DNA of 44,295 bases, taken from contig JAJDZN010000054.1 of NCBI GenBank assembly GCA_022824585.1, positions 1-44,295 of the forward strand. Direction: 5' to 3'. The translations under genes and the position numbers were made by a program. Every line of letters begins with the position of its first letter. The first letter of the stretch is position 1. Origin of the DNA: Bryobacterales bacterium. Its GTDB lineage: Bacteria; Acidobacteriota; Terriglobia; Bryobacterales; UBA6623. Under the pieces are notes generated by a model that was not told the DNA's origin, made no database searches, and saw only the letters and a list, made by a program, of their open reading frames with translations. Below are positions 33,749-41,533 of the stretch, piece by piece.

Positions 33749-34426
33749 TCAATTCAGCGGCTTGACGCGAATATTGCGCCACGCCACCTCGTATGGGCCC
33801 GTGCCCTGCCTGATGCCGTGAACCTGCAAGCCGATGAATCCGCCCGGGTGGTTCTTGAAGGCTTCCTCGTCGGAGATGTCTTCAATCGCTTTGCCGTTGA
33901 TCCAGGTTTGGATGCGCACTCCCTTGGCGACGATCCGGTAGCTGTTCCACTCGCCGTCGCGCATGGCCTTGTGAGGGACCAGCCTGTCCTCTGGCGTCAG
34001 CCAGCCGCGGCCGGTGGCCTCGCCGTAGACGTAGCCCGACTCTGCCCCTTCCGGACCGCTTGACTCGATCTCCACTTGTGGGCCGTAGACCCTCCCGGCC
34101 CGCTCATTGCGACCGCTGCCGGTGGACTCCGGCTTCTGAGATGAGCGGATCATGACGCCCGAATTGAGCCCGTCGTCGACCTTGACCTCGAACTCCAATT
34201 CGAAGTCGCCGAAGTTGGTCGTTGTGCAGAGGAATGAGTTGGGACTGCCGGGGGCGGTGCGCCCCAAGATGGTGCCGTCCTCGACGCGGTAGGTCGCATA
34301 GCCGTTGCGCTGGGACCAGCCGTTGAGCGTCTCGCCGTCGAACAGCGTGATCCAGTCGGCGGCAGCGGCGGGCGGGCAGAGGCTGGTGCCTAGCAGGGCC
34401 GCCAGCGCGAACTTCACGAACTTCAT
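33749..34426 (-). CDS. DUF1080 protein (3-keto-disaccharide hydrolase family)
   Basis: The start is ATG 34426 with GGAGGAAG directly upstream, giving 225 residues; the first five codons of the longer frame overlap that ribosome site. A Sec signal (VKFALAALLGTSLCPPAAAA) precedes the DUF1080 concanavalin-like beta-sandwich. Its hallmarks are WITLFDGETLNGWSQRNG, YRVEDGTILGRTAPGSPNSFLCT, FGDFELEFEVKVDDGLNSGVMIRS, GPQVEIESSG, EWNSYRIVAKGVRIQTWINGKAIEDI and GFIGLQVHG. DUF1080 enzymes hydrolyse 3-keto-disaccharides or bind carbohydrates in the periplasm. The gene is followed after 27 bases by the radical SAM gene. It is divergent from the coiled-coil gene, with 166 bases between them. Confidence 0.92.
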   Translation of the reverse strand: MKFVKFALAALLGTSLCPPAAAADWITLFDGETLNGWSQRNGYATYRVEDGTILGRTAPGSPNSFLCTTTNFGDFELEFEVKVDDGLNSGVMIRSSQKPESTGSGRNERAGRVYGPQVEIESSGPEGAESGYVYGEATGRGWLTPEDRLVPHKAMRDGEWNSYRIVAKGVRIQTWINGKAIEDISDEEAFKNHPGGFIGLQVHGIRQGTGPYEVAWRNIRVKPLN

Positions 34427-34592
34427 AGTCTCTTCCTCCAAGGTAGCTCTGAAAACGACTCCGTTTCGCCGGGCGGGAACCGCTTGCGTGCGAAACCGAA
34501 TCGAGGTTGCTTACGTCACAAAAGCAGTGACTCTGGTTTCAGGGTAGTAAAATGGCGGGAGACTGCCCAAGTCGCCCCAGGAGCCCCTCATC

Positions 34593-35483
34593 ATGTTCAA
34601 ACAGCCCACACCCAGATCCGGTCGCCTGCCTTCCACCGCGGGCGAAGGCCAGACGCCGCTCGTGGCGATCGTGCTGCTGGTCGGCATTGCGCTGCTAGCC
34701 GGCCTGAACGTCTATACGTTCTTGCAGCTGGACAAGTTTCGCACGGAGGTCGGCGAGCAGTTCGCGACCCACGAGGTGCGCTTGTCCGCACTAGACGGCA
34801 ACATACAGCGGACTACCGAGGTGGCCTCCGAGTTGGGTTCGCAGGTAGGCGAGGTCGCTTCTCGTGTCCAGACCAACGAGGAGCAGATCGTGGCCAAGAC
34901 GCAAGCGGTCGAATCGAGGGTGCTGGATCGAGCCGAGACCCTGGAGCAAGAGATCGTGAGCACGCGGGAAGCCAGCGAGGCCAAGATCTCCGAAGTGGGC
35001 GGCAGGCTGGAGGCCACGAAGAGCGAGATCGGCGAGCTGGGCGGCGAAGTTGAAACCGTCAAGGAAGAGGTCGCTGAGACCAAGAGCCTGCTGGACGAGA
35101 CGGTGGCCACGCTCACCACGGTCAAGGGCGACCTGGGCGTGCAGAGTGGCTTGATCGCTACCAATGGCGACGAACTCGCAGCGCTCAAGGCGCTTGGAGA
35201 ACGCAACTACTACGAGTTCAACTTGGGCAGGACCAGGCAGCCGCAGAGAGTAGGTCCGGTCAGCATCAAGCTCACCGGCACTGACCGCAAGCGCAACCGC
35301 TATTCGATCGAGCTCTGGGCCGACGACAAGAAGATTGTCAAGCGTCGCAAGACGCTGCTGGAGCCTGTGCAGTTTTACGTCGAAGGCGCTCGGATCCCTT
35401 ACGAGCTGGTGGTCAACAAGATCGACAACGGTCTGATCGAGGGCTACTTGGCGACTCCCAAGGGTGGACCACGCGGCGCGTAG
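34593..35483 (+). CDS. Single-pass membrane protein with long coiled coil
   Basis: The protein has 296 residues. The first ~22 residues are polar, then comes one transmembrane helix (LVAIVLLVGIALLAGLNVYTFL, residues ~23-44). Residues ~45-190 form an almost continuous coiled coil rich in E, V, T and K (for example LEQEIVSTREASEAKISEV). A C-terminal globular domain of about 85 residues follows (YEFNLGRTRQPQRVGPVSIKLTGTDRKRNRYSIELWADDKKIVKRRKTLLEPVQFYV). The topology suggests a periplasmic rod carrying a beta-rich head that may bind another envelope component or a lipid. I do not recognise a family. TAAAAT at 34548-34553 is a possible -10. The gene converges on the VWFA gene. Confidence 0.8.
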   Translation: MFKQPTPRSGRLPSTAGEGQTPLVAIVLLVGIALLAGLNVYTFLQLDKFRTEVGEQFATHEVRLSALDGNIQRTTEVASELGSQVGEVASRVQTNEEQIVAKTQAVESRVLDRAETLEQEIVSTREASEAKISEVGGRLEATKSEIGELGGEVETVKEEVAETKSLLDETVATLTTVKGDLGVQSGLIATNGDELAALKALGERNYYEFNLGRTRQPQRVGPVSIKLTGTDRKRNRYSIELWADDKKIVKRRKTLLEPVQFYVEGARIPYELVVNKIDNGLIEGYLATPKGGPRGA

Positions 35484-35536
35484 GCTGGCGGCCGGTTCGC
35501 AGTCCTGACCACGCTAGAGCGCGCACGCTGGCACTA

Positions 35537-36382
35537 TCAATCGATCGGCAGCACCGAGGCCGAGAGTTTGGTCTTCGTTTGAGAGACGATCTCGGCAGTG
35601 ACTTGGTCGCCGAGCGTGTAGACGCCCGTCACCGATAGCTCGTACTGGTTGCGCACCGCCTCGAGGACGCGCGTGGCGAGCCGGCGCGGCTCTAGGCCCG
35701 TTCGCTTCGCGGCTATGCTGGCCCCGCCCGTGCGCAGGGCCAGCCTGCGCATCGCCCCGCGGGCGTCGGTGCGCACAAAGACCGTATAGACCGACACGCC
35801 CTTGGCCCGGGCGACTTCGACGACCTCTGCCTCGGAGGTGCGGCTGCGGGCGATCGCTCCCGCTGAGAGCACGATGATTGCCCGGCGATTGGATCCTGTG
35901 TCGAAGCCGCCGTCGATTGCCGCGAAGAGGGCGTCGTGCAAGCGCGGCAGATTGCCGTACTCGATGCGATCCAGCGCCCTGGAAAGAGCCCGTTGGTCGG
36001 AAGTGAAGTCGTGGAGCAGATCGGCCGACTCATGGAAGCTCACCAGCGCCGCGGAGTCGCTTTCTCCCAGTTCGCCGATCACGGCTTCGGCGATTGGCCG
36101 GACGGCGTGCCCCACCATGCTGCTGTCAACCAGCAGCAACGTGTCGACAGGCGTGTCGGGTTCGGAGGCAGATATGACTTGCAGGGGTGTATTCCCGTCC
36201 TTGACCGAGAAGCGCTCAGGGCCGAGCCCGGTCACGGTTTCGGCCGTGCGCTCGTCGTAGACAGTCACGCGCAGCGCGATCTCTTGCCCCGCCAGCGTAG
36301 CGCCGAACACCAGGGCTCCGATCAGCAAGCGATGGAGCCGCCAACCCCTCACGAGATGGCGGCTGGTTGTGGAGTCGTCCAT
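35537..36382 (-). CDS. VWFA-related acidobacterial domain protein
   Basis: The protein is about 281 residues from ATG 36382; ATG 36391 and 36448 are alternatives. An N-terminal hydrophobic segment (RLLIGALVFGATLAGQ) acts as a signal. EIALRVTVYDERTAETVTGLGPERFSVKDGNTPLQVISASEPDTPVDTLLLVDSS is the opening typical of the TIGR03436 family of acidobacterial VWA proteins. A von Willebrand A fold follows (DSAALVSFHESADLLHDFTSD, AIIVLSAGAIARS, AKGVSVYTVFVR). The first metal-site motif reads DSSMV rather than DxSxS, so the MIDAS is incomplete. These proteins probably bind surface proteins or polymers. TACGAT seven bases before ATG 36382 fits a leaderless transcript, divergent from the CRTAC1 gene 66 bases away. 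Confidence 0.85.
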   Translation of the reverse strand: MDDSTTSRHLVRGWRLHRLLIGALVFGATLAGQEIALRVTVYDERTAETVTGLGPERFSVKDGNTPLQVISASEPDTPVDTLLLVDSSMVGHAVRPIAEAVIGELGESDSAALVSFHESADLLHDFTSDQRALSRALDRIEYGNLPRLHDALFAAIDGGFDTGSNRRAIIVLSAGAIARSRTSEAEVVEVARAKGVSVYTVFVRTDARGAMRRLALRTGGASIAAKRTGLEPRRLATRVLEAVRNQYELSVTGVYTLGDQVTAEIVSQTKTKLSASVLPID

Positions 36383-36389
36383 CGGTTGC

Positions 36390-36395
36390 ATCGTA
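36390..36395 (-). promoter_or_regulatory. Candidate -10 box TACGAT, leaderless-type, for VWFA gene
   Basis: On the minus strand TACGAT is followed by seven bases and ATG 36382. No Shine-Dalgarno precedes that ATG. The spacing puts the expected transcription start at the start codon itself. Confidence 0.4.
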
Positions 36396-36447
36396 GCAGT
36401 GGCGGCGAGGAGTTGAGAAATCTGTAGACGTGTCAGACTGAAGCACA

Positions 36448-38154
36448 ATGCGACGCGCCGTTGCAGCTTGTGCCTTCACCGCATGGGCGGGTTGCGGGCC
36501 TGCTCCCGAGCCCACCAGCGGTGGATCGGCCGTCCATTCGGCGATGTTCCGCGAAGTGGCGAGCGAGGTCGGCTTGTTGTTCGAGCATTTCCCGGACGTG
36601 AGCGACGAATACCGGTTGCCCGAAATCATGGGCTCCGGCGTGGCGCTGCTCGACTTCGACGGAGACGGGGACCTCGACGTGTACCTTCTCCAGGGCGCGC
36701 CTCTGGAACCGGGTGCCGAAGCGCCCGAGTCGAAGTTCCCCCCCAAGTCATCGCTGGGTAACCGGCTATTTGAGAATCAGATCGTTCCGTCGGGCGAACT
36801 GATGTTCGAGGACGTGACCCAGCGGGCTGGCTTGGCGTTTGGCGGCTATGCCATGGGCGTGGCGGTGGGCGACTACGATGGCGACCGGTATCCAGACTTG
36901 TACGTCACCGCGCTCGGGCCCAACGCCCTGTATCGGAACTCCGGTGATGGCAGCTTTGAGCTGGTCGATGGGCCGCAGGACGAGCGTTGGAGCTGCTCGG
37001 CGACGTTTGTGGACTACGACCAAGACGGCGACCTCGATCTGTTCGTGACCAACTACGTAGACTTCAGCGCCCGGAACAACAAGGAGTGCTTCTCACCGGT
37101 CGGGTTGCGGGACTTTTGCAACCCGACCGTGTACAACCCTGTGCCGGACAGGCTGTTTCGCAATGACGGCGGGAGGTTTGCGGACGTCTCTGCGGAGGCC
37201 GGTTTGGGCGACGCGTTCGGAAACGGACTGGGCGTCACGACGGCGGACCTGAACAACGACGGCAGGCCCGACATCTTCGTCGCAAACGACGGTACCGAGA
37301 ACCAACTCTGGATCAACGAAGGAGACGGCCGATTCGAGAACGAGGCGATGTTGGCGGGTGCCGCAGTCAATGCCGACGGACGCGCCGAGGCGGGCATGGG
37401 CGTGCTCGCGGCCGACTTTGATGGCGATGCTGATGACGACCTGCTGCTAACGCACAACACGCTTGAGACCAACACGCTGTACCTCAACAACGGTCGCGGT
37501 CAGTTCTTCGACGCAACCAACCGGTTCGGCCTGGGCATCGACAGCATGCCGTTCACCGGTTTCGGACTAGCGTGGAGCGATTTCGACCATGACGGGCGGC
37601 TGGATGCATTTATCGCCAATGGCGCGGTGACCGTGATGGAGTCGCTGCGCGGCGAACCGTACCCATTCGTTCAAGACAACCAGTTCTTCTACGGGCTGCC
37701 CGAAGGCTTCCGGATGGCGGAAGGAATGTCGGTCTGGGGCCGGCTCGAACCGCTGGCTAGCCGCGGATTGGCCACGGGCGACATCGACCTTGACGGTGAT
37801 CTCGACGTGGTCGTCTCCAACAACAACGGCCCGGCCCGGCTGTATTTGAATCAGACCGGCGGGGGCCGGTGGATCCGCATCAGGTTGGAGTCCTCGGCCG
37901 GCAATACCCACGGCCTCGGAGCCAGGGTCGGACTGCAGTTCGCAGACGGGACCGGCGCATGGCGCCGATTGCACCGCGATGGCAGTTTCCTCAGCGCTAG
38001 CGAGCCGACCGTCCACTTTGGTTTGGGTGGGGCAGCCGAAGTGCGGTCCATCGAAGTGCGCTGGTCGGCAGGGGGCGTGGAGACGTTCCCCGCCGTACAG
38101 GCGGGCCAAACTGTCACCCTGCGCCAGGGTACGGGCTCGCCGAAGCCGGAGTGA
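36448..38154 (+). CDS. CRTAC1-like FG-GAP/ASPIC-UnbV lipoprotein
   Basis: The protein has 568 residues and a lipoprotein signal (AVAACAFTAWAGC, Cys 16). About six FG-GAP/VCBS calcium-binding repeats of an integrin-like beta-propeller follow, with the DxDxDGDxD type loops: LLDFDGDGDLDVYLLQG, VGDYDGDRYPDLYVT, FVDYDQDGDLDLFVTN, TADLNNDGRPDIFVAND, AADFDGDADDDLLLTHN, WSDFDHDGRLDAFIANG and TGDIDLDGDLDVVVSNN. The C-terminus is an ASPIC/UnbV domain (GLGARVGLQFADGTGAWRRLH ... EVRSIEVRWSAGGVETF). Such proteins are surface-exposed and may bind calcium, polysaccharide or other proteins; they are very common in acidobacteria and planctomycetes. The enzyme role proposed for UnbV is unproven. The start is taken at ATG 36448 because it gives the lipobox. 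Confidence 0.92.
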   Translation: MRRAVAACAFTAWAGCGPAPEPTSGGSAVHSAMFREVASEVGLLFEHFPDVSDEYRLPEIMGSGVALLDFDGDGDLDVYLLQGAPLEPGAEAPESKFPPKSSLGNRLFENQIVPSGELMFEDVTQRAGLAFGGYAMGVAVGDYDGDRYPDLYVTALGPNALYRNSGDGSFELVDGPQDERWSCSATFVDYDQDGDLDLFVTNYVDFSARNNKECFSPVGLRDFCNPTVYNPVPDRLFRNDGGRFADVSAEAGLGDAFGNGLGVTTADLNNDGRPDIFVANDGTENQLWINEGDGRFENEAMLAGAAVNADGRAEAGMGVLAADFDGDADDDLLLTHNTLETNTLYLNNGRGQFFDATNRFGLGIDSMPFTGFGLAWSDFDHDGRLDAFIANGAVTVMESLRGEPYPFVQDNQFFYGLPEGFRMAEGMSVWGRLEPLASRGLATGDIDLDGDLDVVVSNNNGPARLYLNQTGGGRWIRIRLESSAGNTHGLGARVGLQFADGTGAWRRLHRDGSFLSASEPTVHFGLGGAAEVRSIEVRWSAGGVETFPAVQAGQTVTLRQGTGSPKPE

Positions 38155-38262
38155 TCGGATTCGGTTTCGCGCTGTGAGGATTTTCGGAGCGGCTCTCAAG
38201 AATCGCCTCTGCGCCTGCAACGTCCGCGCTGGCGTGCCAAGCTAAGGAAGCGCTGGCCGGTC

Positions 38263-38472
38263 ATGCTCAAATTCCTGCTATGGCTCATCCTGCTCGTGAT
38301 TTGCTGGCCGATCGCGCTGCTAGCGCTAATCGCGTATCCGCTCGTATGGTTGCTCTTGCTGCCGTTCCGGCTGATCGGGATCGCAGTCAGCGGCGTCTTC
38401 GAACTGTTGCGCGCGATCATCGCCCTACCCGGTCGGGTGCTCTCGGCCGGACGGGAGCGGGCACAGCAGTGA
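38263..38472 (+). CDS. Small membrane protein (69 aa)
   Basis: ATG 38263 is preceded by AAGGAAG at about ribosome-binding distance. The 69 residues are mostly hydrophobic: LLWLILLVICWPIALLALIAYPLVWLLLLPF forms one long or two short membrane helices, and IGIAVSGVFELLRAIIALPG forms another, ending in a basic tail (RVLSAGRERAQQ). The proline-containing breaks suggest a re-entrant or two-pass arrangement. Similar short hydrophobic proteins occur as conserved hypotheticals in acidobacteria; no function is known. It lies 108 bases after the CRTAC1 gene and may share its message. It converges on the PQQ dehydrogenase gene. Confidence 0.7.
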   Translation: MLKFLLWLILLVICWPIALLALIAYPLVWLLLLPFRLIGIAVSGVFELLRAIIALPGRVLSAGRERAQQ

Positions 38473-38526
38473 ACTCCGGGGCGGAAGCGCCGAACATCGA
38501 TTCCGCCGGCTCCGGCGCGCCTGTGC

Positions 38527-40413
38527 CTAGCTGCTGACCGCGAACGCCACGAACTCGTCGCCCGAAGCGGTATCGCCTTTGCCGCCCCCGGCTGCGATCA
38601 CCACGAACTGCTTCCCGCCAGCCTCGTAAGTGCAGGGCGTGGCAAAGCCGCCCGCGTTCAATTCGGTCTCCCACAGGACTTCGCCGGTGTCTTGGTCGAA
38701 TGCGCGGAACTTCTTGTCGAATGTGCCGGCCATGAACACCAGCCCGCCCGCCGTGGCGATGGAGCCGCCGTGGGATGGCGAACCGGTCTTCGGAACGCCC
38801 CGCGCCGCGAGTTCGGGGAACTCCCCGTTGACCACGCGCCACGCGAAGTCGCCGGTTTCCAGGTCGATCGCGGTGACATACCCCCAAGGCGGCTTGATGG
38901 CCGGGTACCCTTCCGCATCCAGGAACTCGCTGCGGTCGGGCAGGGCGTAGTCGAACTTCTCTTCGGGCGCGAGCTTGAGCTCGATGCGATTGGTGGTCTC
39001 GTCCGAGCTGACGAAGACTCGGTTCAGCGCTGGGTTGTAGCAGCAGCCGCCCCACAAGCAGCCCCCGCGGAAGCCAGGATGGACCAGTGTGCCGCGCGTG
39101 CTCGGCGGCGTGAATAGGGCACCTGCGTCCGTGGATTCCCAGATCTTGCGCGCTGCCGCGTGCGCTTCTGGGGAGATGTCGGTTATGGAGGATTCCGGGA
39201 AGCCTTGCCGCGACACCGGCGCCGGCTTGGTGGGGAACGGTTGCGTCGGCCAGAGTTGCTCGCCGCCGAGATCCGACATTGGGATCGGCCGTTCTTCGAC
39301 CGGCCAGACAGGCCGGCCCGTTTCACGGTGCAGGAAGAACAGGAAGCCCTGCTTGGTGGGCTGGACAACCGCGTCAAAGGTGCGGTGGCTCTGAGTCATT
39401 TGGATCAGTGCCGGTTGAGCCGGCAGGTCGTAGTCCCAGACATCGTGATGGACGGTTTGGAAGTGCCACTTTCGTTCGCCTGTCACAGCGTCCAACGCCA
39501 GCACGCAGTTGCCGAATAGGTTGGCGCCGATGCGGTCGCCGCCATAGAAGTCGAAGGCTGGCGAACCGATGCCCGCGAAGACGATGCCGCGCTCCACATC
39601 GAGGCTCATGCCGGACCAGTTGTTGGTGCCGCCGACATGCTTGTAGGCGTTCGGAGGCCAAGTCTCGTAGCCGTACTGGCCTGGCCGCGGCGTGGTGTGG
39701 AAGATCCAGCGGCGCTTGCCTGTCCTAACGTCAAAGGCCCGGATATGACCCGGGGCCTGCGGGTACGGCCCTTCTCCGCCGCCTCCTCCGACCACGATCA
39801 GGTCCTTATAGGCCACCACCGGACTGGTGCACTTGACCGAAACGCCCTCCACCTCGCTATCGAGATTCTCGTTGAGGTCAATCATGCCGTTGGCCCCAAA
39901 CGCTGCGTCGGGCTCGCCGCTGGTCGCGTCCAGGCTGTACAGCCTGTTCTGCACGGTGCTGAATATGCGCTTCTGCGAGCCGTCTTCCGACTCCCAATAG
40001 CACACTCCCCGGCTGACGCCGGGGCTGCGCCTGGAGGACGCCCCTTGCTGCGGGTCAAACGACCACAGCAGCTTGCCGCTGGCAGCGTCCAAGGCTTGGA
40101 CCTTGACCCGCGCTGTGGTGATGTACATTACCCCGTCGACGACGATGGGAGTGCATTCGATAGTGGTTTGTGGCCGGTCCATCGAATCGCCGGTGTGGTG
40201 GACCCAGGCGGGCTTGAGCCGCGCCACGTTGGAGCGGTTGATCTGGTCAGCCGGAGAGTAGCGGTTCGCCCCAGCCGTGCCGCCGTAGTGTCGCCATTCG
40301 CGGCTGGGGTCATCGCTGAGCCATGGGCGCGGACCGGGTGCGGGCCATGCCTGGGAGGCCGCCACGAGGGCTCCTCCGGAGGACTTTAGGAAGGTTCTGC
40401 GGTTGGTGTGCAT
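38527..40413 (-). CDS. PQQ-dependent dehydrogenase (quinoprotein), Tat-exported
   Basis: The protein has 628 residues with a twin-arginine leader (NRRTFLKSSGGALVAASQAW). The eight-bladed propeller is marked by EWRHYGGTAGANRYSPADQINRSNV, LKPAWVHHTGD, TIECTPIVVDGVMYITTA, VQALDAASGKLLWSFDP, IRAFDVRTGKRRWIFHTTP, GNCVLALDAVTGERKWHFQTVHHDVWDYD and FRAFDQDTGEVLWETEL, the tryptophan-docking blades of quinoprotein dehydrogenases. It oxidises sugars or alcohols in the periplasm with PQQ and passes electrons to cytochromes or quinone. Residues GGCLWGGCCYNP carry a cysteine cluster whose role is unclear. No pqq biosynthesis genes are in the window. The gene lies 117 bases downstream of the E1 beta gene on the same strand. 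Confidence 0.9.
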   Translation of the reverse strand: MHTNRRTFLKSSGGALVAASQAWPAPGPRPWLSDDPSREWRHYGGTAGANRYSPADQINRSNVARLKPAWVHHTGDSMDRPQTTIECTPIVVDGVMYITTARVKVQALDAASGKLLWSFDPQQGASSRRSPGVSRGVCYWESEDGSQKRIFSTVQNRLYSLDATSGEPDAAFGANGMIDLNENLDSEVEGVSVKCTSPVVAYKDLIVVGGGGGEGPYPQAPGHIRAFDVRTGKRRWIFHTTPRPGQYGYETWPPNAYKHVGGTNNWSGMSLDVERGIVFAGIGSPAFDFYGGDRIGANLFGNCVLALDAVTGERKWHFQTVHHDVWDYDLPAQPALIQMTQSHRTFDAVVQPTKQGFLFFLHRETGRPVWPVEERPIPMSDLGGEQLWPTQPFPTKPAPVSRQGFPESSITDISPEAHAAARKIWESTDAGALFTPPSTRGTLVHPGFRGGCLWGGCCYNPALNRVFVSSDETTNRIELKLAPEEKFDYALPDRSEFLDAEGYPAIKPPWGYVTAIDLETGDFAWRVVNGEFPELAARGVPKTGSPSHGGSIATAGGLVFMAGTFDKKFRAFDQDTGEVLWETELNAGGFATPCTYEAGGKQFVVIAAGGGKGDTASGDEFVAFAVSS

Positions 40414-40530
40414 GTTGAAGTCGGGGTTGGGGGAACGGGGAAGGCTCCATCGGGATGGCAGTCGCTGCGGGGGCCGGGGCTGGCGGCCGAGTGCGCGAGG
40501 AGCATCGAAAGCAAGTAGCGGTTGCCGAGC

Positions 40531-41505
40531 CTAGAAGCGGTGCAGCCAGCGGATTTTCGCCAAGACGTCTTCGACGCTTGGCAGAAAAGCCCGCTCCAAA
40601 GTCTCGCTGAACGGCACCGGCGTGTCGGCAGCGGCGATACGAACGAGCGGTCCGTCGAGGTAGTCGAACGCATGCTCGGAGATGATTCCAGCCAGCTCGC
40701 CTCCCATGCCGCCCGTGAGGGTGTCCTCGTGCAGCAAGATGACCTTGCTGGTCTTCTTGGCAGTGTCCAGGATCGACTCGCGATCGAGCGGGACAAGCGT
40801 GCGCAGGTCTAGCACTTCCACGCTGATTCCCTCTCCAGACGCGTTCTCGGCGGCTTCGAGGGCGACATGCACCATCCAGCCGTAGGTGATGATCGAGATG
40901 TCGGACCCCTCGCGGCGGACGCCGGCCTCTCCGATAGGCACCGTGTAGTCCTCGGTGGGCAGCTCTTCCTTGACCGAGCGGTAGAGGTACTTGTGCTCGA
41001 GGAAGATGACCGGGTCGTCGTCGCGGATCGCCGCCTTGATCAAACCCTTGGCGTCATGGGCCGTCGAGGGCTGCACCACTTTCAGACCCGGCGTGTGCAC
41101 GTAGGGCATCTCGACGTTCTGCGAATGGAACGGGCCGCCGTGGATGTTGCCACCGGCGGGGGCGCGGATGACCATGGGGATGGCTTGGCCCCAGCGGTAG
41201 CGGCACTTGGCCGCGAAGTTGGTGATCTGGTCGAAGCCGCAGGCCATAAAGTCTGCGAACTGCATTTCGAGAACTGGGCGCAGTCCGTTGATGGCGGCGC
41301 CGGTGCCAGCGCCGACGATGCCGGACTCGGCCAGGGGAGTGTCCACCACGCGCAACTCGCCGAAGCGTTCCAGCATCCCCTTGGTGATCTTGAACGCACC
41401 GCCGTAGACCGCCACGTCCTCGCCCATCACGAAGACCGTGTCATCGCGTTCCATCTCCTCCCAGATGCCCTGGCGGATCGCTTCGACGTAGGTGGTCTCT
41501 GCCAT
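40531..41505 (-). CDS. pdhB: 2-oxoacid dehydrogenase E1 component, beta subunit (pyruvate dehydrogenase-like)
   Basis: The start is ATG 41505 with GAGGAAA eleven bases upstream, giving 324 residues; a longer frame has no homology. Family blocks are clear: TYVEAIRQGIWEEMERDDTVFVMGEDVAVYGGAFKIT, RVVDTPLAESGIVGAGTGAAINGLRPVLEMQFADFM, ITNFAAKCRYRWGQAIPMVIRAPAG, GPFHSQNVEMPYVHTPGLKVVQPS, DDPVIFLEHKYLYR and VLDLRTLVPLDRESIL. It binds the pyrimidine side of thiamine diphosphate and, with the alpha subunit, decarboxylates a 2-oxoacid and acetylates lipoyl-E2. The motif set favours pyruvate or acetoin over branched-chain acids, but the substrate is not certain. It lies 28 bases after the alpha gene, so the two are cotranscribed. 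E2 and E3 genes are not in the window. Confidence 0.93.
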   Translation of the reverse strand: MAETTYVEAIRQGIWEEMERDDTVFVMGEDVAVYGGAFKITKGMLERFGELRVVDTPLAESGIVGAGTGAAINGLRPVLEMQFADFMACGFDQITNFAAKCRYRWGQAIPMVIRAPAGGNIHGGPFHSQNVEMPYVHTPGLKVVQPSTAHDAKGLIKAAIRDDDPVIFLEHKYLYRSVKEELPTEDYTVPIGEAGVRREGSDISIITYGWMVHVALEAAENASGEGISVEVLDLRTLVPLDRESILDTAKKTSKVILLHEDTLTGGMGGELAGIISEHAFDYLDGPLVRIAAADTPVPFSETLERAFLPSVEDVLAKIRWLHRF

Positions 41506-41533
41506 GGTGCGAACGTTTCCTCTAGTTGCCAAT

